Part shown: positions 8,295-15,643 of the stretch, piece after piece
Position numbering within the stretch: the stretch's first letter is position 1
Layout of the letters: every line of letters starts with the position of its first letter
Source of the DNA: Bacillota bacterium
GTDB lineage: Bacteria; Bacillota; Sulfobacillia; Sulfobacillales; JAIMBI01
Assembly (NCBI GenBank): GCA_021846505.1
Contig: JAJZWV010000004.1
Location: 68,074 to 106,330 of the forward strand
DNA: 38,257 nt
Direction of reading: 5' to 3'
Program-made: the position numbers and the translations under genes
The notes under the pieces: model-generated
Seen by the model: the letters and a program-made list of their open reading frames with translations, nothing else
What the model was told of the DNA's origin: nothing
The model's database searches: none

Positions 8295-8609
8295 GTGCGC
8301 CTCCTGTCCGATCCCCTGCGCCCTATATTACCCGCTGGTCCTCGGCCTTTCCGGGCCCGTCCGTGGCCTTTGTCACCGAGCGCTTGGTCCGAAGCATGCG
8401 CCAAGCGCTTTGCGGCAGGCGCCGGAGCCCATACGGGTTTTGAGGGTGAACGGTCCCTGCCGAAAAGGGCCAGGATGAAGCACACGGCCATCGAGGGGCG
8501 GCAGTGGTCAGCATCGCCAGAGAAGCGCCCAGGTCGGCCGGCGGCAGGCGCGCGAAGGTCGCGCTTGCCCAATTAGGCGGCAAGGCCAGCATGACGGCCG
8601 CCTGGGGAA
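8295..8609. other. Intergenic region upstream of the MMPL gene
   Basis: This 315-base stretch contains the MMPL ribosome binding site (8300-8305 on the plus strand) and a possible -10 box TAATAT on the minus strand (8325-8330) without a convincing -35. Open frames here have no family resemblance. I see no repeat or RNA structure of note. Confidence 0.4.
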
Positions 8610-9149
8610 TTAGCGGGCGAAGACGTCTCGCACTGCCAATGTCAGCCCGAGAAACGCAATCCTGTCACCGTCCCCCCGCGTGCCGATATCAACCAAGGCG
8701 CCGTTTTCCTGGCGGAAGACCTGCACCGTGTTCGCGTCCGGGTCGATGACCCAGTATTGGCCCACCCCAAAGCGGCTGTAGGCGCGCAGCTTGCGCCCCA
8801 GGTCTATATTTCGGGTGCTGTCAGAGAGCACTTCGACCACCAGGTCCGGTGGGCCGCTTACATTGGTCTCGGTCACGATGCTGGTCCGGTCCGCCTGGAT
8901 GAACACCACGTCCGGCTCGAAGACATTGTGGCGGTCGAACACCACATCCAGCGGAGCCGTGAATACATCTCCCGTTCCCGCCGTTTGCAGCTCACGGAGC
9001 AGGGCGAAGACGTTGCCGACGACGCGCTGGTGCCGTGGATTCGCCGATGGGCTCACGAGAAAGTCCCCCTCAAGGAGTTCGTACCGCTGTCCGTCGTCTG
9101 GCATCGTGAGGAGGTCTTGATACACGTATCGGGGATCCACACGGGCCAT
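8610..9149 (-). CDS. Uma2-family endonuclease-like protein
   Basis: A 179-residue protein of the Uma2 (DUF820) PD-(D/E)XK nuclease-like family. The start ATG 9149 is set by GGGAGGTG with proper spacing, and MARVDPRYVYQDLL is a typical N-terminus. Family motifs are YELLEGDFLVSPSANPRHQ (about 23-41), FEPDVVFI, then PDLVVEVLSDSTRNIDLGRK with the conserved D, E and K residues, and YWVIDPD. Uma2 proteins are abundant in cyanobacteria and some Bacillota; their biological role is poorly known. The frame stays open upstream through the degenerate zinc-ribbon gene, so a read-through fusion is formally possible. Confidence 0.85.
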   Translation of the reverse strand: MARVDPRYVYQDLLTMPDDGQRYELLEGDFLVSPSANPRHQRVVGNVFALLRELQTAGTGDVFTAPLDVVFDRHNVFEPDVVFIQADRTSIVTETNVSGPPDLVVEVLSDSTRNIDLGRKLRAYSRFGVGQYWVIDPDANTVQVFRQENGALVDIGTRGDGDRIAFLGLTLAVRDVFAR

Positions 9150-9611
9150 GGCCGCACCTCCCTGTGCCGTTATGATACACCCCACGCTGCGGCAGAGCGG
9201 AGCCCGGGCATCGGTGGGCGCCACCGCAAAGGCTGGCGAGAGGGCGCACCCAGTCAATGTCGTCGCCGCGCCAGCATGCCACCCCCGCGATGAGGTCGGC
9301 CGCCGCCGTGGTGCCGGCACATTGGCGGTCGTCGTCATGCCGCCCCAGGCCATCCACCCGGGATGGGCCCTTGTGGGCAAGACAATCGGCGCAAAGGAGC
9401 CGGCATGCCCATTGAAGACGAGATCGGGGGTGCAGGTGCCCACCGGAAACCGGGCGCCACAGGCCGCGCATCCGACCAGGACCAGCGCCTCGTGGTCGGC
9501 GTAGGTGTCCTGGTCGCCCGGCTGAAACGGCGTGGAGCAGGGCACCCCCTGCCAGTCGTGCCAGAGCGGCGGCCCCAAGCGATCGCGCAGATCGCGGTAG
9601 AGCGGGTACAT
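9150..9611 (-). pseudogene. Zinc-ribbon-like hypothetical protein, probably frameshifted
   Basis: An AAAGGAG site precedes ATG 9611. The first 60 or so residues (MYPLYRDLRDRLGPPLWHDW, later CAACGARF with a Cys-x2-Cys pair) look like a recurrent small hypothetical protein of actinobacteria and high-GC Bacillota that I recall only from its N-terminus and its His/Cys-rich middle. After about residue 85 the frame turns compositionally poor, while another minus-strand frame reads GRHDDDRQCAGTT and CWRGDDIDWVR, which better fits the rest of such a protein. A frameshift near plus-strand 9340-9370 would explain this. The first frame then runs in phase into the Uma2 gene. The family memory is uncertain. 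Confidence 0.45.
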
Positions 9612-9635
9612 CGCGGGCTCCTTTCGCTCCCAGGA

Positions 9636-9667
9636 TAAAATAGCCCCCGGCGCCGGGAGGGCCGGGG
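9636..9667 (-). terminator. Candidate terminator after the collagen-like gene
   Basis: On the minus strand, CCCCGGC pairs with GCCGGGG around a 9-nt loop and is followed by GCTATTTTAT. It lies about 45 nt past the stop of the collagen-like gene. The T tract is interrupted, so this is only a moderate candidate. The AT-rich part may also serve as a -10 for the next minus-strand gene. Confidence 0.4.
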
Positions 9668-9710
9668 ACTTGCGGGCGCCGTGCCGGGCGGGGGAGTCGA
9701 CCGATGAAGG

Positions 9711-11255
9711 CTAGGGATCGTTCACTTGCGGTGTCCCGGTGGTCAGCCACCCGCCAAGAATCCCGGGGGACATTGGGGCTCTGTTGTTGTCCACCTGCGC
9801 CACGCCGTTGAGATTGAGAGTGCCAAAGTTTGCGATCCCGCCGCCCTGGCCGGCGGCAGCGTTGTTGTCCACCTGCGCCATATCGTTCAGCGTAACGACG
9901 CCGACCCTAGTAAAGATCCCGCCGCCGTACGCGCCGCTCGTGCTCGCCGTGTTGTTGTCCACCTGCGCCATATCGTCGAGGGTGAGGTCGCCCCCGTTGA
10001 CGATCCCGCCCCCGCTCGAGGTGCTGCTGTTGCGGTCCACTTGGGTGGCCCCGGTCAGCGTCAGCGTGCCGTTGTTCACAATCCCGCTGTTCGTGCCCCC
10101 GGTAACGATGAGATTGTCAAAGGTGACCGTCGCCCCGTTGCTGATGGTCAACACAGTCCCGCCGCCGCTCACCGCGGCCATCGGCAAGCCCTCCAGAGTC
10201 AAAGTGGCTGCGGGGATCGTAACCCCCCCGGCGCAGATCCCCGTGACCACTAGGGTATCCGTCGCCCCGGCTGTCACCTGGGCCAGTGCACTCGCCAGGC
10301 TAGTGTAGGTCGTGCTGCCCAATGTGACCTGGCAGGCGCTAGCGCTGAGTCCCTGAGGGCCGCGAGGCCCGGTGGCCCCGGACGGTCCCGCCGGCCCGGT
10401 GCCCCCCGTCGCGCCGCGCGCTCCCACCGGCCCTCGCGGCCCCACTAAGCCCACCGGGCTGCCCCAGCCCGTGGGGGTCTTGGGCCCATACAGGGTTTCC
10501 GTCGCCGTGTCGAGATACATGTCCCCGATGACTCCGATGGCCGTGGTCGGCGCGGTCGGGCCATTGAGAAACATCGTGGGCTGGCTGCCGATGGACAGCA
10601 CCGCGCTCGGCAGCGGATGCGCCATGGCCGAGCCGGCCGGCTCGGTGTACGCGATGGCGAGATACGTGCCCACCGTGTGCGGCGTCACCGTGTAGGTAAA
10701 GCCGCCGCTGGAGGACCACACGCCGGCCGGATTCCGCACCCAAAACTGATACACCGGGTGGGACACCTGATGCGCGGTCGCCGTGAGCGTCAGTGGCTGG
10801 CCCGGGGTAATGGTTGCAGCCGAGGCGGTCAGCGTGAGCTGGCTGCCCACCAGCAGCGTGGACACCGCCGACGTGGCTTCGGGGGCCGTGCCCCCTTGGG
10901 CGATTGCGGACGCGGCATCCACGGTGGCCCTGACCAGATACGAGCCCGGCTGCACATCGGTGAGCGCGTAGGTACTGGTGTCCGAGTACGGCGCCACTTC
11001 CTGCCAGGTACCGCCGGGCGCTTCTGCCCACCAGGCGTACTCGGGATGCGTCACCTGCAGGGCGTGGGCCGTGAAAATGACGGTCTGGCCGGTGGTGGCC
11101 TGCGTGGCGCTGGCCGCCAGCGTGACGGCGGGCAGGCTCTGGGCGCGGGTGACGGCGCCAATGAGCCCCAGCATGCCGGCCAGGGCGGCTCCGGTGGTGA
11201 CGCCGCGCAGCCAGCGCGGGCGGGGGCGAGACAGCGGAGACATCCCGGTTGTCAC
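9711..11255 (-). CDS. Secreted protein with Ig-like domains, collagen-like repeat and beta-helix repeats
   Basis: A 514-residue protein starting at GTG 11255, nine bases after AAGGAG. Order of parts: signal peptide (about 1-39, hydrophobic TGAALAGMLGLIGAV); two related Ig-like beta domains (about 42-135 and 139-222, each with an HPxYxxW/FW pattern: VTHPEYAWWAEAP and VSHPVYQFWVRNP); a linker with GDMYLDTATETLYGPKT (244-260), usual before collagen-like tails; twelve Gly-X-Y triplets (269-304); then a C-terminal half with four degenerate GGGI/NGTLTL/QVDNN repeats (about 385-495), typical of a parallel beta-helix. It is probably an exported surface, spore or matrix protein. It has no sortase motif, and the only clear cysteines are C308 and C341. 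Partner and function unknown. Confidence 0.85.
   Translation of the reverse strand: MTTGMSPLSRPRPRWLRGVTTGAALAGMLGLIGAVTRAQSLPAVTLAASATQATTGQTVIFTAHALQVTHPEYAWWAEAPGGTWQEVAPYSDTSTYALTDVQPGSYLVRATVDAASAIAQGGTAPEATSAVSTLLVGSQLTLTASAATITPGQPLTLTATAHQVSHPVYQFWVRNPAGVWSSSGGFTYTVTPHTVGTYLAIAYTEPAGSAMAHPLPSAVLSIGSQPTMFLNGPTAPTTAIGVIGDMYLDTATETLYGPKTPTGWGSPVGLVGPRGPVGARGATGGTGPAGPSGATGPRGPQGLSASACQVTLGSTTYTSLASALAQVTAGATDTLVVTGICAGGVTIPAATLTLEGLPMAAVSGGGTVLTISNGATVTFDNLIVTGGTNSGIVNNGTLTLTGATQVDRNSSTSSGGGIVNGGDLTLDDMAQVDNNTASTSGAYGGGIFTRVGVVTLNDMAQVDNNAAAGQGGGIANFGTLNLNGVAQVDNNRAPMSPGILGGWLTTGTPQVNDP
9771..10058 (-). repeat. Degenerate repeats encoding beta-helix coils
   Basis: The DNA GTTGTTGTCCACCTGCGCCA (plus strand) recurs three times, at about 9782, 9861 and 9950, with a diverged fourth copy near 10029. 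Each encodes a coil ending AQVDNN or TQVDRN. The spacing of 80-90 bases corresponds to one repeat of the protein. Confidence 0.75.
10344..10451 (-). repeat. Collagen-like Gly-X-Y coding segment, 12 triplets
   Basis: Codons for residues 269-304 read as uninterrupted Gly-X-Y triplets, including several GPR, GPV, GAT and GPA units. Proline occupies mainly the X position. Twelve triplets is short for a stable triple helix by itself, so trimerisation would need a flanking domain. Confidence 0.85.
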
Positions 11256-11423
11256 GGGGTCACACTCCTTAAGTTTAGTGCGTCAGAAAAAGCCTCGTGG
11301 CGTCGCCGTTCGCCACGGCGCGGAGAAAATCCTGCCATCTCTGCAACTATCGGAATGGCTCGCATCGCATTTTGGTGCGCTGGAGCCGGTGGCGCGTGCT
11401 TCAGACAGATCGGGGCAGAACCC

Positions 11424-12339
11424 GTGAGACCGCATATCTATGGCGCGCCGCGAGAGTTTGGAGTCGAGCCGCTGCGCCTAATGCAGGGCCTGACCCAAGA
11501 AGTCACCATCCTGCGGCCGGAGGTTCTCGTGGGGGATGCGACCGTCGGGGAACTGGCCCGGAACCTCGGCAAGGGCGGGGCGGCGATGGGCGACACCTGG
11601 CGTGTGCGCTTGTGGCAGCGTGCAGACGGCACCGGCCGCTTGGACGCCTGGGCTTGGGTGCAGCTGCCGCTTTCCGTCACGCGAACCGATGGCTCCGTGG
11701 CCACATCCTCGAGCGCCAAGTTGACGTGGCAGGTGCATCCGGACCGCCCGGACTTATTGGACGAGATTCTTGACTGGTACGCCGAGCAGGCGGGCGGCAT
11801 CGATCAGGGCGCCACGCCGCAGGATGGAGATGCGGACATGCTGGGCCGCCTGGCTGAGCGCGGCTGCACGCGTGATGCGGAGGCCGCGGGTGATGGCGGC
11901 GACTGGCACCAGTTTAGCCGCCGGCCGCTCGCCGACCTCGCAGAGGCCGTCCTGCCGGCGGGCTTTCGGTTCCGCACGGCCGCGGAGGTGGGCACAGGGG
12001 CCGCTACCCGTGCACACGTGGACGCGTGGCATCCGTCAAGCGTCCAGCCAGGCGGTATGGCCGGCGTGCAGGCCACCTGGCCGTATCGGGGCGATTTGCA
12101 TGTGCTGGCCGAGGCACCCGACGGCACTTTGGCTGCCACCGCCATCATCTGGTTTGACCCGGTCAGCCGCACCGCGGAATTTGAGCCGGTGGGGACGCAT
12201 CGAGCCTACCGGCGCCAGGGTCTGGCTACCGCCCTGATGTGGCACGGCATGCACCGCGCCCGCGGCCCGCAATCTGTATTGCGGGGTGGGCTTTGCCCCC
12301 ATCAGCTGCGACCTGCCACACATCAAGCGCGCCCAGTAG
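11424..12339 (+). pseudogene. GNAT-family acetyltransferase, broken near its 3' end
   Basis: A frame open from GTG 11424 encodes a two-part GNAT protein. A first half contains MGDTWRVRLWQRADG and LTWQVHPDRPDLLDEIL. A second half has RGDLHVLAEAPDGTLAAT and the acetyl-CoA loop FEPVGTHRAYRRQGLATAL. Just after HGMHRARG (about 12267) the frame loses similarity. The family's last segment reappears in another frame as LYCGVGFAPISCDLPHIKR, ending at TAG 12337-12339. About 15-20 codons between these parts also seem to be missing. The simplest reading is a small deletion plus a frameshift. The original frame continues as nonsense. The gene opposes the collagen-like gene head to head. Confidence 0.65.
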
Positions 12340-12495
12340 CGAAGTCCCCGGTGGGGGCGCATGGGTGCTGCGGACCACGGCCAGAAGCCTTTGGGCAACG
12401 CCGGCCCGGCGGCGCGCCGGCCGCCGGGTCCGGGCCGTCGTGCAGATGTCGTGGCACGTCCCCATGCCGCGGCCATTCTTGCTTCCGAGAAATGC

Positions 12496-12524
12496 TTGCT
12501 CCGCCGCCCAGGGTTTGCTATAGT
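12496..12524 (+). promoter_or_regulatory. Sigma-A-type promoter upstream of the small ORF
   Basis: TTGCTC (12496-12501) and TATAGT (12519-12524) are separated by exactly 17 bases. Transcription would begin near 12531 and give an 84-nt leader. That leader can fold: GCCGGCTC pairs with GAGCTGGC (12572-12594, one G-U pair), and CACCTC near 12534 can pair with the GAGGTG of the ribosome binding site. Confidence 0.65.
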
Positions 12525-12614
12525 CACGTGCGCCACCTCGCCATGACAAGTCTGAGGATGGCGGGACCCGAGTGGCCGGCTCCTGCGAGCTGGCGTAGTC
12601 AAGGAGGTGCACCG

Positions 12615-12698
12615 ATGGCAAGCACTGGGCGGATTCGACTGGCCGGCGGCATTGCCATGGGTGTTTCTGTGCCTCCTGCACTGGGTCCGACTAGCTAG
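12615..12698 (+). CDS. 27-codon ORF, possible leader peptide
   Basis: ATG 12615 follows an ideal AAGGAGGTGC site by seven bases, and the frame closes at TAG 12696-12698. The peptide (MASTGRIRLAGGIAMGVSVP, then PALGPTS) has no known family. It lies between a 17-bp-spaced promoter and a strong intrinsic terminator, and an ABC exporter operon follows. Within the ORF, GGCCGGCG (12641-12648) is complementary, with one G-U pair, to the 5' arm of the terminator (12716-12723), so an antiterminator can form. CCTCCT (12672-12677) can pair with the ribosome binding site. This is consistent with translation-coupled attenuation of the ABC genes. A free-standing small protein or a structured small RNA are the alternatives. 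Confidence 0.5.
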   Translation: MASTGRIRLAGGIAMGVSVPPALGPTS

Positions 12699-12714
12699 GC
12701 GCCAACCTTTGGAC

Positions 12715-12748
12715 GCGCCGGTCGGGACCACCCGACCGGCGCTTTTTC
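12715..12748 (+). terminator. Strong intrinsic terminator before the ABC operon
   Basis: GCGCCGGTCGGG (12715-12726) and CCCGACCGGCGC (12731-12742) form a perfect 12-bp stem with an ACCA loop, followed by TTTTTCT. It is 16 nt after the small ORF and about 158 nt before the ABC ATPase start. Confidence 0.9.
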
Positions 12749-12905
12749 TGTGTGAGTGCGGCAGCGCATGACCAGCGCAGGAGCGCCGCGGGGTGGGAGA
12801 GACGAAGACCGGCCGGACCCAACCCGACGGTACCAGGAACGCAAACATGAATCGGCGCCCTGCGGGATGGCAGCGCGCCCCGCCGAACACAAGGGAGGCA
12901 GCAAC

Positions 12906-13754
12906 GTGGCCACAGTGCCCGATATGTTGGGCCCGCTGAATATCAGTGCCGACACCCCCGCCCTGCGGATCAGGGGGGTGGAGAAGCACTTTCGCGAAAA
13001 GGATCCAGAGACCGGGCGGTGGCGGCCGGTGGCGGCGGTGGCAGGGCTGGATCTGGAGGTGCCGCGGGGAGAGATCCTCGGCATTTTGGGCCCCAATGGC
13101 TCGGGCAAGTCCACCCTGATTCGGCTGGTGGCGACGCTGCTGCTGGCGGATCGGGGGCGAGTCGAGGTGTTTGGCTTGGACGTGGAGCGCAATCGCCTGC
13201 TGGTGCGCCGCCTCATCAATCGGGTGTCGGTGGAAGCCAGCTTCTTCAAGAAGCTGACGGCCGCGGAAAATCTCGCGTACGCCACCGGCCTCTATGGGGT
13301 GCCCAACCGCGTCGCGCAGGCGCGGGCGCGGGAGATTCTCGAGCGGTTGGGCCTGCCCGCGAAAAAGCTCAGCGTGCCCTTAGAGCAGCTGTCGCGCGGC
13401 CAGCAGCAAAAGGTGGCCATCGCCCGGGCGCTTCTGACCTCCCCCACCCTGATGCTGCTGGACGAGCCGACCACGGGCCTGGACCCGAAGTCGCGGCGCG
13501 AGGTGCAGGAGTTTGTGCTGGAGGTGCGGGCGACACACGACGCCACCATCGTGATTTCCACCCATGACATGGACGAAGCCGACCGCATCTGCGACCGGGT
13601 GGCGATTATCAACGCGGGCCGGTTCGCGGCCATTGACCGGTCCGACCGCTTGAAGGCGCGGTGGGGGGGCAGTGCCGGCACCATGGAGCAGGTGTTTTTC
13701 ACGCTCATCGGAGAGCATTTGGACGAGGCGGATGCCGAAGAGGGAGGGGACTGA
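12906..13754 (+). CDS. ABC transporter ATP-binding protein
   Basis: A 282-residue ATPase. GTG 12906 is chosen because AAGGGAGG lies seven bases upstream; longer in-frame starts lack a site. The motifs in order are Walker A GPNGSGKST (about 62-70), signature LSRGQQQKV (about 162-170), Walker B LMLLDEP (about 183-189) and the H-loop STHD (about 218-221). The C-terminal part after the H-loop is short and ends in acidic residues. It resembles DrrA/NatA-type ATPases, which pair with an ABC-2 permease for export of lipids, drugs or ions. The permease gene starts three bases after its stop, so they are co-translated. Substrate unknown. Confidence 0.93.
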   Translation: MATVPDMLGPLNISADTPALRIRGVEKHFREKDPETGRWRPVAAVAGLDLEVPRGEILGILGPNGSGKSTLIRLVATLLLADRGRVEVFGLDVERNRLLVRRLINRVSVEASFFKKLTAAENLAYATGLYGVPNRVAQARAREILERLGLPAKKLSVPLEQLSRGQQQKVAIARALLTSPTLMLLDEPTTGLDPKSRREVQEFVLEVRATHDATIVISTHDMDEADRICDRVAIINAGRFAAIDRSDRLKARWGGSAGTMEQVFFTLIGEHLDEADAEEGGD

Positions 13755-13757
13755 CCG

Positions 13758-14621
13758 ATGCAGGCCAGTGAGTCACGGCCGGATCCACTGAGCGGCCGCC
13801 GAAGACCGCTGTCCGCGCTGGAGCGAGAGCTCCGCGCGGTGTGGGCGCTGGTGCGGCGCAACTTTCATCTCATCCGGCGGTACTTGGGCTGGGAGATTGT
13901 GTTTCTGTTTTACAACGTGGTCAACACCCTCACGATTGGGCTGATTGGGCTGGCCCTGCCGGCCGGGGCCGCCCGCAACCGGGAGGTTGTCTATCTGGCG
14001 ATCGGCGCGCTGCTCTGGAACTTTTTATCGATCCTGTTCCAAGAAGTGTCCAACTCGGTGCAGTGGGAGCGGTGGGAAGGCACCATCGAGTACAGCTTCA
14101 TGGCGCCGATTCACCGGCTGACGTACTTGCTGGGGGTGTGCGTGTGGGCGGTGCTGTACGGCTTGGTGCGCACTATGGTGGTGCTGGTGGGCGTGGCGCT
14201 GTTTTTCCACGTCAGCATCGCCCGCGCCGACTTGGCGGGCGCGGGCTTGGTGCTGCTGGCGTCCAGCGTGCCGTTCATTGGCCTCGGCCTCATCGCCGCC
14301 ATCCTGCCGCTGCTGTCAACGGAGCGCGGGGCCCAGGCGACGCAGGTCATCCAGGGCGTGCTGCTCCTCATCTCGGGGGTGTACTACCCCGTCTCCGTGC
14401 TGCCCGGCTGGATTTCCTGGGCGTCGGTGCTGTCGCCCGCCACCTACACCCTGGAGTATGTGCGCAGCACGATCCTCAATGGCGCGAGCGTCAGGGGCGT
14501 GCTGCCGATCTCAGGTCTCCTGCTGCTGTGGGGCGTGGTGCTCATTCCCGTGGGGCTCGCCTTGTTCATGTGGGCCGAGCGCCACGCGCTCCGGGTCGGG
14601 GCCCTAAAGCGCAACGGCTAA
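13758..14621 (+). CDS. ABC-2-type transporter permease
   Basis: A 287-residue membrane protein with about six hydrophobic segments. The first, near residues 45-65, contains IVFLFYNVVNTLTIGLIGLAL; others lie near 76-90, 118-150, 155-185, 200-225 and 245-270. The pattern QVIQGVLLLISGVYYPVSVLP, then a Ser-Pro-Ala-Thr-Tyr motif, is typical of ABC-2 exporter permeases. It follows the ATPase gene by three bases. The last four bases overlap the stop of the convergent spermidine synthase gene. It would form a homodimeric exporter with two ATPase subunits. The upstream promoter, small ORF and terminator suggest inducible expression. Confidence 0.9.
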   Translation: MQASESRPDPLSGRRRPLSALERELRAVWALVRRNFHLIRRYLGWEIVFLFYNVVNTLTIGLIGLALPAGAARNREVVYLAIGALLWNFLSILFQEVSNSVQWERWEGTIEYSFMAPIHRLTYLLGVCVWAVLYGLVRTMVVLVGVALFFHVSIARADLAGAGLVLLASSVPFIGLGLIAAILPLLSTERGAQATQVIQGVLLLISGVYYPVSVLPGWISWASVLSPATYTLEYVRSTILNGASVRGVLPISGLLLLWGVVLIPVGLALFMWAERHALRVGALKRNG

Positions 14622-15541
14622 GCCTGCGCCGCCGCCACCCGGCTGGGCACCCGCTCGGCCACCAGCGGCGGCAGGGCAAAGGCGGCCGCGTGCACGCGCG
14701 GGGTGTACCAGCGCGTGGTGGCCGCCTCCGGCAGGCGCCGGATGGGGACAATCGGCTCGGGGCCCAGCGATCCCATGGTGAACGTAAACAAGCTGCCGGG
14801 ATACGTGGGCACCGTGCACCAGTAGACCCGGCACACTGGAAATTCCTGGTCCACATCGCGCGCGACCCGCTCCAGCACCTCAGGGTTGTACACCGGCGTG
14901 CCGGACTGCTGGGCATACATGCCTTCCGGCAGCAGCGCCGCGCGAACCGCCCGGTGGAATTCCGTCGTGTACAGCACCTGGCCCGGCCCGTCGCCGTCGG
15001 GGTCGGTGGCATCCACCAAAATCACGTCAAAGGCGTGCGATGGGTCCAGATGGCTTAGGTACTGCACCCCGTCTTCATACCGAATCGTGAGCCGGGAATC
15101 GCCCAGCGCGGCAGTGTGCCCGGGCAGAAAGCGCCGCGCCACCTCCACCACCGCTTGGTCAATTTCCACCATCACGACCTGCTCGACGCCCGGGACGCGC
15201 AGCACCTCCCGCACCAGCCCGCCGTCGCCGCCGCCAATCACCAGCACGCGTGCAGGGTGGGGGTGGGCCAGCAGTGGCACCAGCGCCAACATCTCGTGGT
15301 AGATGTACTCGTCGCCGGCGGTCGTTTGCAAAATCCCGTCCAGCACCAGCGCGGTGCCAAACTGCTCGGTGTCCAGCACTTCGATGTGCTGGTAGGAGGA
15401 GTCGGCGGCGTAAAGCGTGCGCCGCACCTTCCACTGAAGCCGGTGGTGCGGCGACGCCGCTTCCGCAAACCAGGCGGGGGTTGGGTCGGCGCTCCCACGG
15501 GGCCCCGTGTTCGCCAGGCTGTCTGGTGGCAGGTTCTTCAA
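14618..15541 (-). CDS. speE: Spermidine synthase-like aminopropyltransferase
   Basis: A SpeE-family protein of about 307 residues. TTG 15541 is preferred because GGGAGGAG lies five bases upstream; in-frame ATG 15565 and an earlier start at 15631 are possible. Family marks are LDGILQTTAGDEYIYHEML (about 68-86), the SAM-binding GGGDGG (103-108), E126-I-D, and DATDP (177-181), where most homologues have DSSDP. SpeE transfers the aminopropyl group of decarboxylated S-adenosylmethionine to putrescine. No speD is visible here. The arginase farther along could supply ornithine for polyamine synthesis, though the genes are not linked in one operon. Confidence 0.87.
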   Translation of the reverse strand: MKNLPPDSLANTGPRGSADPTPAWFAEAASPHHRLQWKVRRTLYAADSSYQHIEVLDTEQFGTALVLDGILQTTAGDEYIYHEMLALVPLLAHPHPARVLVIGGGDGGLVREVLRVPGVEQVVMVEIDQAVVEVARRFLPGHTAALGDSRLTIRYEDGVQYLSHLDPSHAFDVILVDATDPDGDGPGQVLYTTEFHRAVRAALLPEGMYAQQSGTPVYNPEVLERVARDVDQEFPVCRVYWCTVPTYPGSLFTFTMGSLGPEPIVPIRRLPEAATTRWYTPRVHAAAFALPPLVAERVPSRVAAAQA

Positions 15542-15643
15542 CGAAACTCCTCCCGGTCTCCCCATGCAGGAGTGGTAGCCGCGGACCGGCTCGCGATGCT
15601 TGCTTCTGACGATAGCATGCGCGGCCCGCAAGCGCCAATCGCT

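Noticed and set aside
10617-12698. A 693-codon plus-strand open frame as one gene
   Set aside because: Its first 270 codons are antisense to the collagen-like gene and are low-complexity. Real homology begins only near 11424 and is lost after 12267. The last 27 codons have their own ribosome binding site.
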